In this document: piece after piece, positions 35,497 to 45,007 of the stretch | Position numbering within the stretch: position 1 is the stretch's first letter | How the letters are laid out: the number at the start of each line of letters is the position of its first letter | NCBI GenBank assembly: GCA_022826205.1 | Contig: JAJDVJ010000027.1 | Coordinates: 28,440-92,439, forward strand | Reading direction: 5' to 3' | Source: Silicimonas sp. | GTDB taxonomy: Bacteria; Pseudomonadota; Alphaproteobacteria; Rhodobacterales; Rhodobacteraceae | Length of the DNA stretch: 64,000 nucleotides | The notes under the pieces: model-generated | Database searches by the model: none | What the model was told of the DNA's origin: nothing | Seen by the model: the letters and a program-made list of their open reading frames with translations, nothing else | Made by a program: the position numbers and the translations under genes

Positions 35497-36537
35497 ATGG
35501 CCACAGGCGGTCTCACTTATGCCGATGCAGGCGTGGACATCGAGGCGGGCAACGCGCTGGTCGAACGAATCAAACCTGCCTCCGCTCGAACCTCTCGCCC
35601 CGGAAGTGTTGCTGGATTGGGCGGATTCGGCGGCATGTTCGACCTCAAGGCGGCGGGATTTGCGGATCCGATCATCGTGGCCGCGACCGATGGAGTCGGA
35701 ACCAAGCTGAAGGTCGCCATCGAAGCCGACCATGTTGACGGCGTCGGCATCGATCTCGTGGCAATGTGCGTCAACGATCTGGTTTGTCAGGGTGCTGAGC
35801 CACTTTTCTTCCTCGACTATTTTGCAACTGGGCGTCTTGATGTCGACCGTGCTGCGCAGGTGATCGAGGGAATCGCCGATGGCTGTGCACGATCGGGTTG
35901 TGCCCTGATTGGCGGCGAAACGGCGGAAATGCCTGGGATGTATGCGGGCGAAGACTTTGATCTTGCGGGCTTTGCTGTCGGTGCAATGGAGAGAGGGCGA
36001 GGACTGCCTGCCGGGGTTTCCGAAGGAGATGTGCTGCTTGGGCTTGCCAGCGATGGCGTGCATTCGAACGGATTTTCGCTGGTTCGACGAATCATGGATG
36101 AGCACGACTATTCTTGGGATGATGCGTGCCCTTGGGCGGACAATTCACTTGGTCAGGCATTGCTGACACCGACCCGGCTCTACGTGAGAGGTGCCATCAA
36201 CGCCATTCGGGCAGGTGAATTGCACGGGTTGGCGCACATCACTGGCGGTGGTTTGACCGAGAACGTGCCACGGGTGCTGCCCGAAAATCTCGGCGCCGAG
36301 ATCGACCTCGGCGCATGGGAATTGCCTCCGGTCTTTGCATGGCTGGCCGAGAAAGGCGGTTTCTCCGAATCGGAAATGCTAAGAACCTTCAACGCCGGAA
36401 TCGGAATGGTGGCGGTCACGCCTGAGGTGTCTGTCGAGTCCGCGGTCGCTGCGTTTGTGGAAGGCGGGCATCTGGCGTTCCCGATTGGTCGGGTGATTGC
36501 AGGCGACGATGTCGTCTTTCAAGGCAAGTTGCTTTGA
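35497..36537 (+). CDS. purM: Phosphoribosylformylglycinamidine cyclo-ligase PurM
   Basis: This is a 346-residue ATP-dependent enzyme making AIR in purine synthesis. [28 protein letters not shown] and [19 protein letters not shown] are the conserved substrate and ATP regions, and [14 protein letters not shown] follows. GGAGTAGGAC precedes the ATG. It overlaps purN by four bases in a TTGA arrangement. Confidence 0.96.
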   Translation: MATGGLTYADAGVDIEAGNALVERIKPASARTSRPGSVAGLGGFGGMFDLKAAGFADPIIVAATDGVGTKLKVAIEADHVDGVGIDLVAMCVNDLVCQGAEPLFFLDYFATGRLDVDRAAQVIEGIADGCARSGCALIGGETAEMPGMYAGEDFDLAGFAVGAMERGRGLPAGVSEGDVLLGLASDGVHSNGFSLVRRIMDEHDYSWDDACPWADNSLGQALLTPTRLYVRGAINAIRAGELHGLAHITGGGLTENVPRVLPENLGAEIDLGAWELPPVFAWLAEKGGFSESEMLRTFNAGIGMVAVTPEVSVESAVAAFVEGGHLAFPIGRVIAGDDVVFQGKLL

Positions 36538-37181
36538 GACGGGTCGCCATTCTCATTTCCGGCCGCGGTTCGAACATGGTTGCGCTCGTGCGGGACATGG
36601 TCGGAAACCACCCGGCCCGTCCAGTTCTCGTGCTGTCGAACGTGCCGGACGCCAAAGGGCTGTGTCTGGCCAAGGAAATGGAAGTTGAGACTGCGGTCGT
36701 GAATCACCGTGCGTTCCGAGGCGACAGGGCCGCCTTTGAGGCCACCTTGACCGAGCGACTTGAGACCGCCCGACCGGACATCATCTGCCTTTGCGGATTC
36801 ATGCGCATCCTTACCTCTGAATTCATAGAGCGCTGGTCCGGTCGCATCCTGAACATCCACCCGTCGCTCCTGCCAAAGTACCCGGGCCTTGACACGCATG
36901 CCCGCGCCATCGCCGCTGGCGACGACGAGGCGGGATGCACGGTTCATGAAGTTACGGACGAACTCGATGCCGGTCCGGTCCTGGGGCAGGCGCGTGTACC
37001 AATCAACGTTGGCGATACAACCGATGCGCTTGCGGCACGTGTGCTGACCGTCGAGCACCAACTCTTTCCCGCGGTATTGCGCCGGTTCACGAAAGGCGAC
37101 AAATCACCGGTTTACTTGCCCGAGGGAACCGCACCGCAATTCGGCGCAGATCCTGAACCAAGCCCAGGGACCATGCATTGA
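36534..37181 (+). CDS. purN: Phosphoribosylglycinamide formyltransferase PurN
   Basis: This is a 215-residue enzyme using 10-formyl-THF. The N-terminal loop is [12 protein letters not shown], the catalytic region [14 protein letters not shown], and the Asp region [17 protein letters not shown]. The start is a TTG at 36534 overlapping the purM stop; the protein would lose its first beta strand at any later ATG. Translation is therefore probably coupled to purM. Confidence 0.94.
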   Translation: MRRVAILISGRGSNMVALVRDMVGNHPARPVLVLSNVPDAKGLCLAKEMEVETAVVNHRAFRGDRAAFEATLTERLETARPDIICLCGFMRILTSEFIERWSGRILNIHPSLLPKYPGLDTHARAIAAGDDEAGCTVHEVTDELDAGPVLGQARVPINVGDTTDALAARVLTVEHQLFPAVLRRFTKGDKSPVYLPEGTAPQFGADPEPSPGTMH

Positions 37182-37182
37182 G

Positions 37183-38340
37183 ATGATCACGATCACGACT
37201 ACGCAAGAACTCGAAGCGTTTTGCAGGACGGCGTCTTCTGCGCCATATCTGACAGTTGACACAGAGTTCATGCGGGAGCGGACCTATTACTCGAAACTGT
37301 GCCTTGTGCAACTGGCCGTGCCAGGAACGTCTGAAGATGACGCCGTTCTTGTTGATCCGCTAGAGGCCACCTTGGCCCTCGACCCGCTGTATGAACTGCT
37401 CGGCAACAGGAACGTCACAAAGGTCTTTCATGCGGCCAGGCAGGACGTCGAGATATTCTTCGTCGATGGCGGGGTCATACCATTGCCTCTCTTTGACACG
37501 CAGGTCGCTGCCATGGTGGCGGGATTTGGCGAGCAGGTCGGGTACGAAACGCTTGTCCGAAAGATTGCAGGGGCGGAGCTAGACAAGTCTTCCCGTTTCA
37601 CGGACTGGTCGCGGCGTCCGCTTAGCAATGCGCAAAAGCGCTATGCATTGGCGGACGTGACGCATTTGCGCGAAATTTATGAACATCTTTCTTCGGAACT
37701 GGACGCATCCGGAAGGCGGTCTTGGGTCGAAGAGGAGCTTGCCTTGCTTGTCGATCCGGCAACCTATGCCATCGAACCTGAAGAAGCGTGGCGGCGCGTC
37801 AAGACACGCTCCGAATCGGGTCGACATCTTGCCATCGTGCGAGAGCTCGCGCGGTTCCGCGAAATCTATGCCCAAAGCAAGAACATTCCGCGCAACCGAG
37901 TGATAAAGGACGACGCGATTCTGGAACTTGCATCGACAAAGCCCAAGACAATGGAGCAACTCTGTCGATCTCGGCGCCTGCCGCGAAATGCCCGGAAGGG
38001 CGATGTTGCGAACGGATTGCTCGCTGCCGTGAAAGCTGGAATCGAGACGCCTGACGACCGGCTGCCGAGTTCGGGTCGCCTTCATGGCCAGGCACAGGTG
38101 AATCCTGCTCTCGCGAGTCTGTTGCGCGTGCTGCTCAATGCCAAGTCCGAAGAGCTGGGCGTCGCGCAGAAGTTGATTGCAACATCGTCCGAGCTTGATG
38201 AGATTGCAGCCGGGAACTACGACTGCCAGCCGCTAATGGGCTGGCGACGAAAGGCGTTCGGCGAGGATGCACTCGGCCTTTGCAACGGCAGGCTCGCCCT
38301 TCGTGCCAAGGGAACGTCGGTCGAAGTGTTCGAGGTTTGA
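37183..38340 (+). CDS. rnd: Ribonuclease D
   Basis: This is a 385-residue 3'-5' exoribonuclease acting on tRNA 3' ends. DEDD metal residues are in TVDTEFMRERTYY, HAARQDVEIFF and YALADVTHLREIY. An HRDC domain follows at about residues 205-290. The ATG at 37183 follows the purN stop by one base, so the gene is in the pur operon. Confidence 0.93.
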   Translation: MITITTTQELEAFCRTASSAPYLTVDTEFMRERTYYSKLCLVQLAVPGTSEDDAVLVDPLEATLALDPLYELLGNRNVTKVFHAARQDVEIFFVDGGVIPLPLFDTQVAAMVAGFGEQVGYETLVRKIAGAELDKSSRFTDWSRRPLSNAQKRYALADVTHLREIYEHLSSELDASGRRSWVEEELALLVDPATYAIEPEEAWRRVKTRSESGRHLAIVRELARFREIYAQSKNIPRNRVIKDDAILELASTKPKTMEQLCRSRRLPRNARKGDVANGLLAAVKAGIETPDDRLPSSGRLHGQAQVNPALASLLRVLLNAKSEELGVAQKLIATSSELDEIAAGNYDCQPLMGWRRKAFGEDALGLCNGRLALRAKGTSVEVFEV

Positions 38341-38367
38341 TTCGCTCCGGGCGTAGCGACAGGCCTG

Positions 38368-38826
38368 TCAGGGCTGGACTGACCTGGAATTCATCACGCC
38401 GTTGACCTGAATCCTCCGAACACCGCCGAGACCGGCATCCGGGACGAACAGTGCCGCAGTGAGCACCCGTGATTGCTGCGTCGATTGGAGCTGTGTTTCG
38501 CGCGGTGGCACCGCACGGAAACTGTAGGACAGAACGCCATCTACCGGCTTGCCGTCGGGAGCGTCGTTGACGAGTTCCGGCTTGAACCAGCCTTGGGTTG
38601 TGGGCAGGGCCGTCGCGAGAACAATAGCACCGCCCGTCACGTCCTCGACCGCAAGGGACGTGATCTCGGCCACCCGGGGACGAATGTCCTCGTTCGGATG
38701 TTGATGCTCGCCGCCAGTTGAGTCCGAAGGAGGCTCTGATTGCGAGCCACCGATGCTTGGGAGAGCGTCGCATCCTGACAAGCCGGTTGCCATAAGACCC
38801 ATCAGGATCGATCTGCGTGACGTCAT
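38368..38826 (-). CDS. Hypothetical lipoprotein
   Basis: This is a 152-residue protein beginning MTSRRSILMGLMATGLSGCD, with a twin arginine and the lipobox LSGC at about residue 19, so it should be exported and lipidated. The mature part has a His/Pro/Glu-rich start (EHQHPNEDIRP) and a beta-rich C-terminus. AAGGACA lies upstream of the ATG. I do not recognise the family. It is convergent with rnd. Confidence 0.6.
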   Translation of the reverse strand: MTSRRSILMGLMATGLSGCDALPSIGGSQSEPPSDSTGGEHQHPNEDIRPRVAEITSLAVEDVTGGAIVLATALPTTQGWFKPELVNDAPDGKPVDGVLSYSFRAVPPRETQLQSTQQSRVLTAALFVPDAGLGGVRRIQVNGVMNSRSVQP

Positions 38827-39211
38827 TGTCCTTACCCTTTGGACATGTATCGATGGATTGACAGCATCACCCGATCTCCATTCGACATGTTTTCTGCGTA
38901 TTGTCGAATCTCCATCGAAGCTGGCGTCCACGTGCAGAAGCGCCAATGCCGGAATTCATGTCCCTTGTACGGGCGTCTCAGCATGGCAGGAAGCCTTGCA
39001 TGAAGTGAACCTGAGATCGGCAGGACACAGCCCTGCTTTCGTAGCAAGACATGCATATCACATGCAAAGGACACGGCAAGGCTGAAAACGGCAAGCCCAA
39101 GGAAATAAGCTTCTTTCCCTACCTTTTCCGGGCAATTGCCAGCCCGTCCGCGCGGGCCCGAAAGGCGTCTGCCTCTGGACCTTCAACTGATCTCGCCTTA
39201 ATTGGAATTCC
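38827..39211. other. Divergent intergenic region, no supported gene
   Basis: This is about 385 bases between the divergent lipoprotein and sufE genes. Short frames on both strands are unconvincing. It must hold the promoters of both neighbours; I see no clear consensus pair. Confidence 0.5.
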
Positions 39212-39640
39212 ATGGCACAGGAAGAGTTCGAAGAAATCGTGGATGCCTTCGACTACCTTGACGAGTGGCAGGACCGATATCGTCACGTCATCGAAATGGG
39301 CAAGGCGATGCCACCTCTGGACGAGGCGCAGAAAGTGCCGGCCACGAAGGTCGAGGGCTGCGCGAGCCAGGTGTGGCTGGTGCCGAGCGTCGAAGGCACA
39401 GGCGCCACCGCGATCTTCACATTCGAAGGCGAGAGTGATGCGGTGATCGTGCGCGGGCTGATTGCAGTTCTGAAAGCCCTGTTTTCGGGATTGAGCGTGC
39501 GCGAGATCCTGGACATTGACGCCCGTGCCGAACTCAATCGTCTCGGGCTGGAGGAACACTTGACGTCTCAGCGCTCGAACGGCCTTCGTTCAATGGTGAA
39601 GCGGATCCGGGAACTTGCGGGCAGGGCTGGCGGCAAGTAG
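39212..39640 (+). CDS. sufE: Cysteine desulfurase sulfur acceptor SufE
   Basis: This is a 142-residue SufE-fold protein. The active cysteine that receives persulfide from SufS is in KVEGCASQVWL (about Cys50). ALFSGLSVREILDID is the conserved helix region. It stimulates Fe-S cluster assembly. No suf operon is adjacent, which is common for stand-alone sufE in this group; lipA, an Fe-S enzyme gene, follows. Confidence 0.93.
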   Translation: MAQEEFEEIVDAFDYLDEWQDRYRHVIEMGKAMPPLDEAQKVPATKVEGCASQVWLVPSVEGTGATAIFTFEGESDAVIVRGLIAVLKALFSGLSVREILDIDARAELNRLGLEEHLTSQRSNGLRSMVKRIRELAGRAGGK

Positions 39641-39791
39641 GACGCCTTCAGCACTGGAATTCAGGAATGGCTGATCGCTGTGCCATCCAGAGGTGCATTC
39701 GCATCCTGCATGGCCGCCATGCAAGACCGCATGACGAATGGACTTTCTGCCACTTTACGGGTATTTCGACGCGAAGTCAGATGGAGCCGGC

Positions 39792-40751
39792 ATGAGTGTC
39801 AGAGACCTGAAGATCCCCGGCCAGCGCCACCCCGAAAAGGCGCATCGTCCGGACAGCGACCAGCCGAGGAAGCCGGACTGGATTCGCGTCAAGGCGCCGG
39901 TGGGTCGCGGCTATATGGATACCCGGAACATCATGCGCGAGCACGGGCTCGTAACTGTCTGCGAGGAAGCGGGCTGCCCAAACGTGGGCGAGTGCTGGAG
40001 CCAAGGTCACGCCACGATGATGATCATGGGTGAGGTCTGCACTAGGGCCTGCACGTTCTGCAACGTCGCCACCGGAAAGCCGCCGGAGGCGCTCGACGTC
40101 TTCGAGCCTGGTCGTGTTGCGGATGCCGTGCACAAACTCGGTCTCAAGCACGTGGTGGTGACATCTGTTGACCGCGACGATGTCGAGGACGGCGGAGCGG
40201 AACATTTTGCGCACACCGTTCGCGCGATCCGGCGACGGTCTCCAGACACAACCATCGAGATCCTCACCCCGGACTTCCTGAAATGCGCTCCGTCTGCACT
40301 TGAGGTCGTTGTCGATTCACGGCCTGACGTGTTCAACCACAATCTCGAGACGGTTCCTGGCCTTTATCCCGAGGTTCGACCCGGTGCGCGGTATTTTCAT
40401 TCCCTGAGGCTGCTGCAACGCGTGAAGGAGCTGAATCCTTCCATGTTCACCAAGTCGGGAATCATGGTCGGGCTTGGCGAGGACCGGCAAGCCGTGCTTC
40501 AGGTCATGGACGACATGCGCGCAGCGGACGTGGACTTCCTGACGATCGGTCAGTACCTGCAGCCGACACGCAAGCATCACCGTGTCGACAGGTTCGTGAC
40601 GCCCGAGGAGTTTGCCAGCTACGAGAAGACTGCCTACGGCAAGGGATTCCTCATGGTTTCCGCAACGCCGCTGACACGATCATCCTATCATGCCGGCGAT
40701 GACTTTGCCCGACTTCGCGATGCCCGCCTGAAGAAAGTCGGCCAGATCTAG
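39792..40751 (+). CDS. lipA: Lipoyl synthase LipA
   Basis: This is a 319-residue radical SAM enzyme that inserts sulfur into octanoyl groups. The radical SAM cluster motif is [13 protein letters not shown] and the auxiliary cluster is [13 protein letters not shown]; the C-terminal RSSYHAGDD provides the unusual serine ligand. The start at 39792 ([16 protein letters not shown]) fits the family; the frame is open 18 codons further without family-like residues. Confidence 0.95.
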   Translation: MSVRDLKIPGQRHPEKAHRPDSDQPRKPDWIRVKAPVGRGYMDTRNIMREHGLVTVCEEAGCPNVGECWSQGHATMMIMGEVCTRACTFCNVATGKPPEALDVFEPGRVADAVHKLGLKHVVVTSVDRDDVEDGGAEHFAHTVRAIRRRSPDTTIEILTPDFLKCAPSALEVVVDSRPDVFNHNLETVPGLYPEVRPGARYFHSLRLLQRVKELNPSMFTKSGIMVGLGEDRQAVLQVMDDMRAADVDFLTIGQYLQPTRKHHRVDRFVTPEEFASYEKTAYGKGFLMVSATPLTRSSYHAGDDFARLRDARLKKVGQI

Positions 40752-40761
40752 GAGCCCTGAT

Positions 40762-40777
40762 CCGCTCTTGGGAGCGG
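40762..40777. terminator. Short hairpin after lipA
   Basis: CCGCTC (40762-40767) pairs perfectly with GAGCGG (40772-40777) around TTGG, 11 bases after the lipA stop. No T run follows, so it is only a possible terminator or mRNA 3' end. Confidence 0.35.
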
Positions 40778-40891
40778 TCGGGCCAAAGCCTCTCATCAAC
40801 CGCGGCGATTGCCGTTCTAGAAGGGACGTCGCTGTTGTCCATCTGCGGCGGATGCTAATGTGCGCGCGAGCGTGCGACAGGAGGCGATGCC

Positions 40892-42280
40892 ATGAATGAT
40901 CAGACCTCGCAAGCAGCGGGTGAGGAGCACGGCGAAGACGAATACGCGCTCAACCGAAGTCTCGTATCCCAGGTCCAGCTGGCCTTGGCGGCTGGAGACG
41001 CGTCTCGCCTTGCAGAGCTTTTTGATCCGCTTCATCCCGCGGATGTCGCGGACCTCGTGGAACAGCTTGACGATGGTCGCCGCCGCGAACTGCTGGTGCT
41101 GGCCGGCCACCTGATCGACGGCGAAGTCCTTTCGGATATCGACGAGGACGTCCGTGAGGGCGTCATCGAGTTCCTTCCGGACAAGCAGTTGGTGGACGCG
41201 GTCCGCGAACTCGAATCGGATGATGTGGTCGACATCCTGGAAGATCTTGGAGAGCCGCAGCAGGAGGCGATCCTGGACGCCCTGGACACTGGCGACCGGA
41301 TTGCGGTTGAGCAGTCGCTGTCCTGTCCGGAGGACTCCGCCGGCCGCCTCATGCAGCGTGAAGTGGTCACGGCTCCCGAACATTGGCTGGTCGGTGACGC
41401 CATCGATCACCTGCGCGAAAGCGATGACCTGCCTGAACAGTTCTACCACATCATGCTTGTCGACCCGCGCCACAGGCCGGTCGCATATGTGACCTTGGGG
41501 AGGGTCATGTCCTCGCGCCGCAGCGTGCCTCTCTCAACGATCACCGACGCCAGTTTCCGGACGTTTCGTGTCGATGAGGACGAGGGTGACGTGGCGTACG
41601 CCTTCAACCAGTACCACCTGATCTCGGCGCCGGTGGTTGACGCTGCAGGCCGGCTTGCAGGCGTTATCACCATTGATGATGCCATGGCCGTGCTGGACGA
41701 GGAGCACGAAGAGGACGTGTTCCGGCTCGCGGGTGTCGGCGACGAAAGTCTGTCGACGTCAACCGCCAAGATTGTCTGGCGCAGGTTTCCGTGGCTGGCG
41801 GTGAACCTGGTCACCTCGATCATCGCCTCGATCGTGATTGCGCAGTTCGAGGATGTCCTGATGGCCGTCGTCGCACTTGCAGTTCTCATGCCCATTGTGG
41901 CGTCCATGGGCGGCAATGCCGCGACGCAGTCAATGACGGTGGCGGTTCGGGCCCTGGCAAAGCGCGACTTGACAAGCTCGAACGCGCTCAGGGTCATCTG
42001 GCGGGAGAGTTTGGCGGGGTTTCTTAATGGTGGGCTCTTCGCCGTGATCATGGGGGCAGTGGGCTACGCCTGGTTCGGTTCCCCGTTGCTTGGTGTCGTC
42101 ATCGGCGTCGCCATGATCGTGAACCTGGCGGTGGCCGGATTTTCCGGCGTTCTCGTGCCCATCGCCCTCGAACGGGTGCGGGTCGACCCGGCACTCGCAT
42201 CTGGAAGTTTTGTCACTACGGTCACCGACGTGGTCGGCTTCTTCACGTTCCTTGGCCTGGCTTCCCTGGTGCTCCTGTGA
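40892..42280 (+). CDS. mgtE: Magnesium transporter MgtE
   Basis: This is a 462-residue protein with an N-terminal MgtE helical domain (LFDPLHPADVADLVEQL), a pair of CBS domains (about residues 145-270) and five membrane helices. The pore region has MPIVASMGGNAATQSMTVAV. The cytosolic domains sense Mg and gate the dimeric channel. AGGAGG precedes the ATG. It is coupled to the next gene by a GTGA overlap. Confidence 0.94.
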   Translation: MNDQTSQAAGEEHGEDEYALNRSLVSQVQLALAAGDASRLAELFDPLHPADVADLVEQLDDGRRRELLVLAGHLIDGEVLSDIDEDVREGVIEFLPDKQLVDAVRELESDDVVDILEDLGEPQQEAILDALDTGDRIAVEQSLSCPEDSAGRLMQREVVTAPEHWLVGDAIDHLRESDDLPEQFYHIMLVDPRHRPVAYVTLGRVMSSRRSVPLSTITDASFRTFRVDEDEGDVAYAFNQYHLISAPVVDAAGRLAGVITIDDAMAVLDEEHEEDVFRLAGVGDESLSTSTAKIVWRRFPWLAVNLVTSIIASIVIAQFEDVLMAVVALAVLMPIVASMGGNAATQSMTVAVRALAKRDLTSSNALRVIWRESLAGFLNGGLFAVIMGAVGYAWFGSPLLGVVIGVAMIVNLAVAGFSGVLVPIALERVRVDPALASGSFVTTVTDVVGFFTFLGLASLVLL

Positions 42281-42834
42281 ACGTCACGGACCTGAAGGCC
42301 GCCATGCGCAAGGCAGCGTCGCGCCGTCGTGCAATGACAGACCCAAAGGTTGCGGAGGCCGCGTGTGAGCATCTGATTGCCGCGGTCCGAGATGCAACCG
42401 GGTCTACGGTCTCGGGGTACTGGCCAATTCGCACCGAAATCGATCCTCGGCCTGCGATGCATGAGCTTGCCGGATCTTACAAGCTGTGCCTTCCCGTGGT
42501 GCAGGGCATGGATCAAGCCCTGAAGTTTCGCCGTTGGATGCCCGGCACGGAGTTGGCCGAGGGCGCCTTTGGGGCTGCCATTCCGCGGGATCAAGTTGAA
42601 CTTGTGCCATCCATCTTGATCGTGCCGCTGCTCGCCTTCGATAGCAGGGGTGGCCGCCTCGGCTATGGTGGTGGCCATTACGACAGGACGTTGGAGGCAC
42701 TGCGTTCGCGTGACAAAGTGACCGCCATTGGCTTTGCCTACGACATTCAAGAATGTAGCGAAGTGCCGTGCGAGCCGACCGATCAGCTTCTCGATCTGGT
42801 CGTCGCGGAGTCAGGGATCAGACAGTTCGCGTGA
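42277..42834 (+). CDS. 5-formyltetrahydrofolate cyclo-ligase
   Basis: This is a 185-residue enzyme converting 5-formyl-THF to methenyl-THF with ATP. VSGYWPIRTEIDPRP and the C-terminal GGRLGYGGGHYDRTL motif are diagnostic. It starts with GTG at 42277 inside the mgtE stop. In other proteobacteria a 6S RNA gene often lies beside this gene; here the overlap leaves no room upstream and I could not recognise one downstream. Confidence 0.93.
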   Translation: MNVTDLKAAMRKAASRRRAMTDPKVAEAACEHLIAAVRDATGSTVSGYWPIRTEIDPRPAMHELAGSYKLCLPVVQGMDQALKFRRWMPGTELAEGAFGAAIPRDQVELVPSILIVPLLAFDSRGGRLGYGGGHYDRTLEALRSRDKVTAIGFAYDIQECSEVPCEPTDQLLDLVVAESGIRQFA

Positions 42835-42918
42835 AAACGCAGCTTCGCCGGCACATCGTCACGCGATTGAGTGACATCGCGCAGGAGAACTTCCAGGACC
42901 GCGTTGTGGCGTCATCTG

Positions 42919-43344
42919 TCAACGGTGCACGCCGTGGCCTTTCTTCGCTCCAGCCAATTCCAGGAAGCGTGCCTTGATCTGCGAGAACAGGCTCGGAGGG
43001 ATAAATCCGGAGGCGAACTCGTCCGACTGACCAGGCAGCGGCGACAGTCCGCAGTTTGGCCATTCATCGATGTTGTGCTCCGACACAATTTCCCAGCTCG
43101 GCGCCTGATCAAGGCCCAAGGCTTGCTTTACATGCGCCGGAACCTCGATGCCTACCGAATTGTCGGCGGGCTGCGTATGAGCAATCAGCAGTAGAACAAC
43201 GTAGCGCGGTATAGCGCTTGGATCGGTGGCGGCTGCCTAACAGGCTGGGCGGGTCTTGCCATGGTTTTGGCCGGAAGCGGCATCATCCGTCCAGAGATAG
43301 TCGTAGTGGACGACCAAGCCCGGCTTCGGTTCGGGAAGCGTCAC
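42919..43344 (-). pseudogene. PemK-like toxin gene interrupted by one amber codon
   Basis: One continuous frame of 142 codons starts with GTG (43344): TLPEPKPGLVVHYDYLWTDD, then QNHGKTRPAC, TAG (43239-43237), AAATDPSAIPRYVVLL and the end SWEIVSEHNIDEWP...SGFIPPSLFSQIKARFLEL. Both halves match plasmid-maintenance/PemK-type toxins in order, and the frame is preserved, so a single nonsense change at codon 36 broke it. It lies 10 bases after the antitoxin. An assembly error or stop-codon readthrough are alternatives. Confidence 0.8.
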
Positions 43345-43354
43345 GGTTCTGCCG

Positions 43355-43600
43355 TTACTTCAGGAGTTCATCAAGCGGCTCGTGTTTCGCGTCCATTTCG
43401 GCGCGTTCCAATGCGCCGATCACCACATCGGCGGCGCTTTCGGTGCGATGGCTCCGCTGTGCCGAAGCACGAAGCCAGTCATATTGTTCCGCAGACAGAA
43501 GCACAAACTCGCGGCGACCGTGCCGGGTTATCTCAACCGGCTCGCGTTGCGCCTCATGCTGGAACCGTCCGAACTTGCGCTGAAACTCGAATGAGCTCAC
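43355..43600 (-). CDS. Antitoxin, Phd/YefM family
   Basis: This is an 81-residue protein starting at a GTG at 43600: VSSFEFQRKFGRFQHEAQRE, then PVEITRHGRREFVLLSAEQYDWL, the standard Phd/YefM DNA-binding N-terminal domain, followed by a toxin-neutralising C-terminal tail. The frame is open upstream to 43774 without family-like residues. It precedes the broken toxin, and would both bind the toxin and repress the operon. Confidence 0.75.
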   Translation of the reverse strand: MSSFEFQRKFGRFQHEAQREPVEITRHGRREFVLLSAEQYDWLRASAQRSHRTESAADVVIGALERAEMDAKHEPLDELLK

Positions 43601-44192
43601 TGTTGACGTAGCAGCTTCACCGGGCAACCTGGGTTTGCCCCAACAAACGTATTTTCCGTAGAATTGAAAGAGATGGAGGTGAGGATGAAGGTCATCCTTA
43701 TGGAGGCGACGCGGCTTCCCGCCTGTCGTGTCGAGCATTCGGACATGGTCAGAACGGCCTCGCCCTATTGTCAACAGGACGGGATGCCGCGCGGTTTCTG
43801 GAAGGCGGCGAAGTCTCCGTCACGTATGGCGTTGGCCTCTGAATGCCGCACTTGATGCGACCTTTGATCCAATTCTGGAGCGTGGCAGGCTGGCCTCCGG
43901 CCGTCGGTTAGGTGCAGGTTTTGCGGTCTGGATGACCGGACCGGGCCGCCATCAATGCCGGGTCCGGTGCGCGTGAGGATGAACGCTTGCGGAAGGCACG
44001 CTATCAGGGCAAGACGTGCGGGGGTCCGCCAGGTCCAGGGATCGAAACAGTCTGGTGATTGTCTGGTTAGGGAATGGCAAGAGCCAGTATACAAGGCGTT
44101 CAGTGTCTTGAATGAGTGGCAAAAACACACTGCGCTAGATTTCCGCTTCTGGAACTAGGGCGAACATGCGATGCAGTCTTTGAGGCAAAGGC
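43601..44192. other. Intergenic stretch, no supported gene
   Basis: This is about 590 bases between the antitoxin and ymdB. GGGCAA (from about 43622) and TTGCCC (to about 43640) could form a small hairpin near the antitoxin start and might be operator or leader structure. Short frames on both strands have no recognisable product. Confidence 0.5.
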
Positions 44193-45002
44193 ATGAAAAT
44201 CCTGTATCTTGGCGACGTAATGGGGCGGTCTGGGCGCACGGCAGTTGTCGAGCGGCTGGGCGACTTGCGGGCGCGCCTGCAAGCGGACTTTGTAGTGGTC
44301 AATTGCGAAAACGCAACCTCCGGCCTGGGAGCGTCTCCGGAGCACGCGGCCTCCCTGCTTGAGGCGGGCGCCGATGTGCTGACCTTGGGCGATCATGCGT
44401 TCGACCAGCGCGAAATGCTGTCGGGAATCGAGCGCGAGCCGCGCATTCTTCGCCCCTTGAACTTTTCGAGGGTCGCGCCGGGCGCAGGTGCACGAGTGTT
44501 CGACGCCGGCAGGGGCCGGCAGGTGCTGGTGGCACAGGTCCTCGGCCAGGTCTTCATGAACCGCCCTTATGACAATCCGTTCTCGGCCATTGACGAGATA
44601 CTGAACAGGTATCCACTTGGCGGCGCCGTTCATGCAAGTCTCGTCGACATTCATTGCGAGGCAACGTCCGAGAAGATGGCGATGGGCCACTTTTGTGACG
44701 GCCGCGCCAGTGCCGTTATCGGTTCACATACGCATGTGCCGACGGCCGACACGATGATCCTGCCAGGCGGCACGGCCTACATGACGGATGCCGGAATGTG
44801 CGGCGACTACAACTCGGTGATCGGCATGGGCAAGGAAGAGCCGCTCAGCCGCTTCGTGACCGGCATGAGAAAGGGACGTTTCCAGGCTGCGCTGGGCGAA
44901 GCGACGCTATGCGGCGCTCTCGTCACAACCGATGACGACACCGGGAAGGCCTTGGACTTGACACCGGTGCGCGGCGGCGGCGTGCTCGCGCCTCCGCCCT
45001 GA
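44193..45002 (+). CDS. YmdB-type metallophosphoesterase (TIGR00282 family)
   Basis: This is a 269-residue two-metal phosphoesterase. Ligand motifs are YLGDVMGRSGR, VVNCENAT, LGDHAFDQ, DIHCEATSEK and GSHTHVPTAD. In Bacillus, YmdB hydrolyses cyclic nucleotides and affects development; the role in alphaproteobacteria is unclear. It commonly sits next to the formyl-THF cyclo-ligase; here the toxin/antitoxin remnant lies between. Confidence 0.9.
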   Translation: MKILYLGDVMGRSGRTAVVERLGDLRARLQADFVVVNCENATSGLGASPEHAASLLEAGADVLTLGDHAFDQREMLSGIEREPRILRPLNFSRVAPGAGARVFDAGRGRQVLVAQVLGQVFMNRPYDNPFSAIDEILNRYPLGGAVHASLVDIHCEATSEKMAMGHFCDGRASAVIGSHTHVPTADTMILPGGTAYMTDAGMCGDYNSVIGMGKEEPLSRFVTGMRKGRFQAALGEATLCGALVTTDDDTGKALDLTPVRGGGVLAPPP

Positions 45003-45007
45003 GGCAG

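Noticed and set aside
42835..44192. Possible 6S RNA beside the formyl-THF cyclo-ligase gene
   Set aside because: I looked because the two are often linked, but found no long imperfect hairpin with the expected central bubble.
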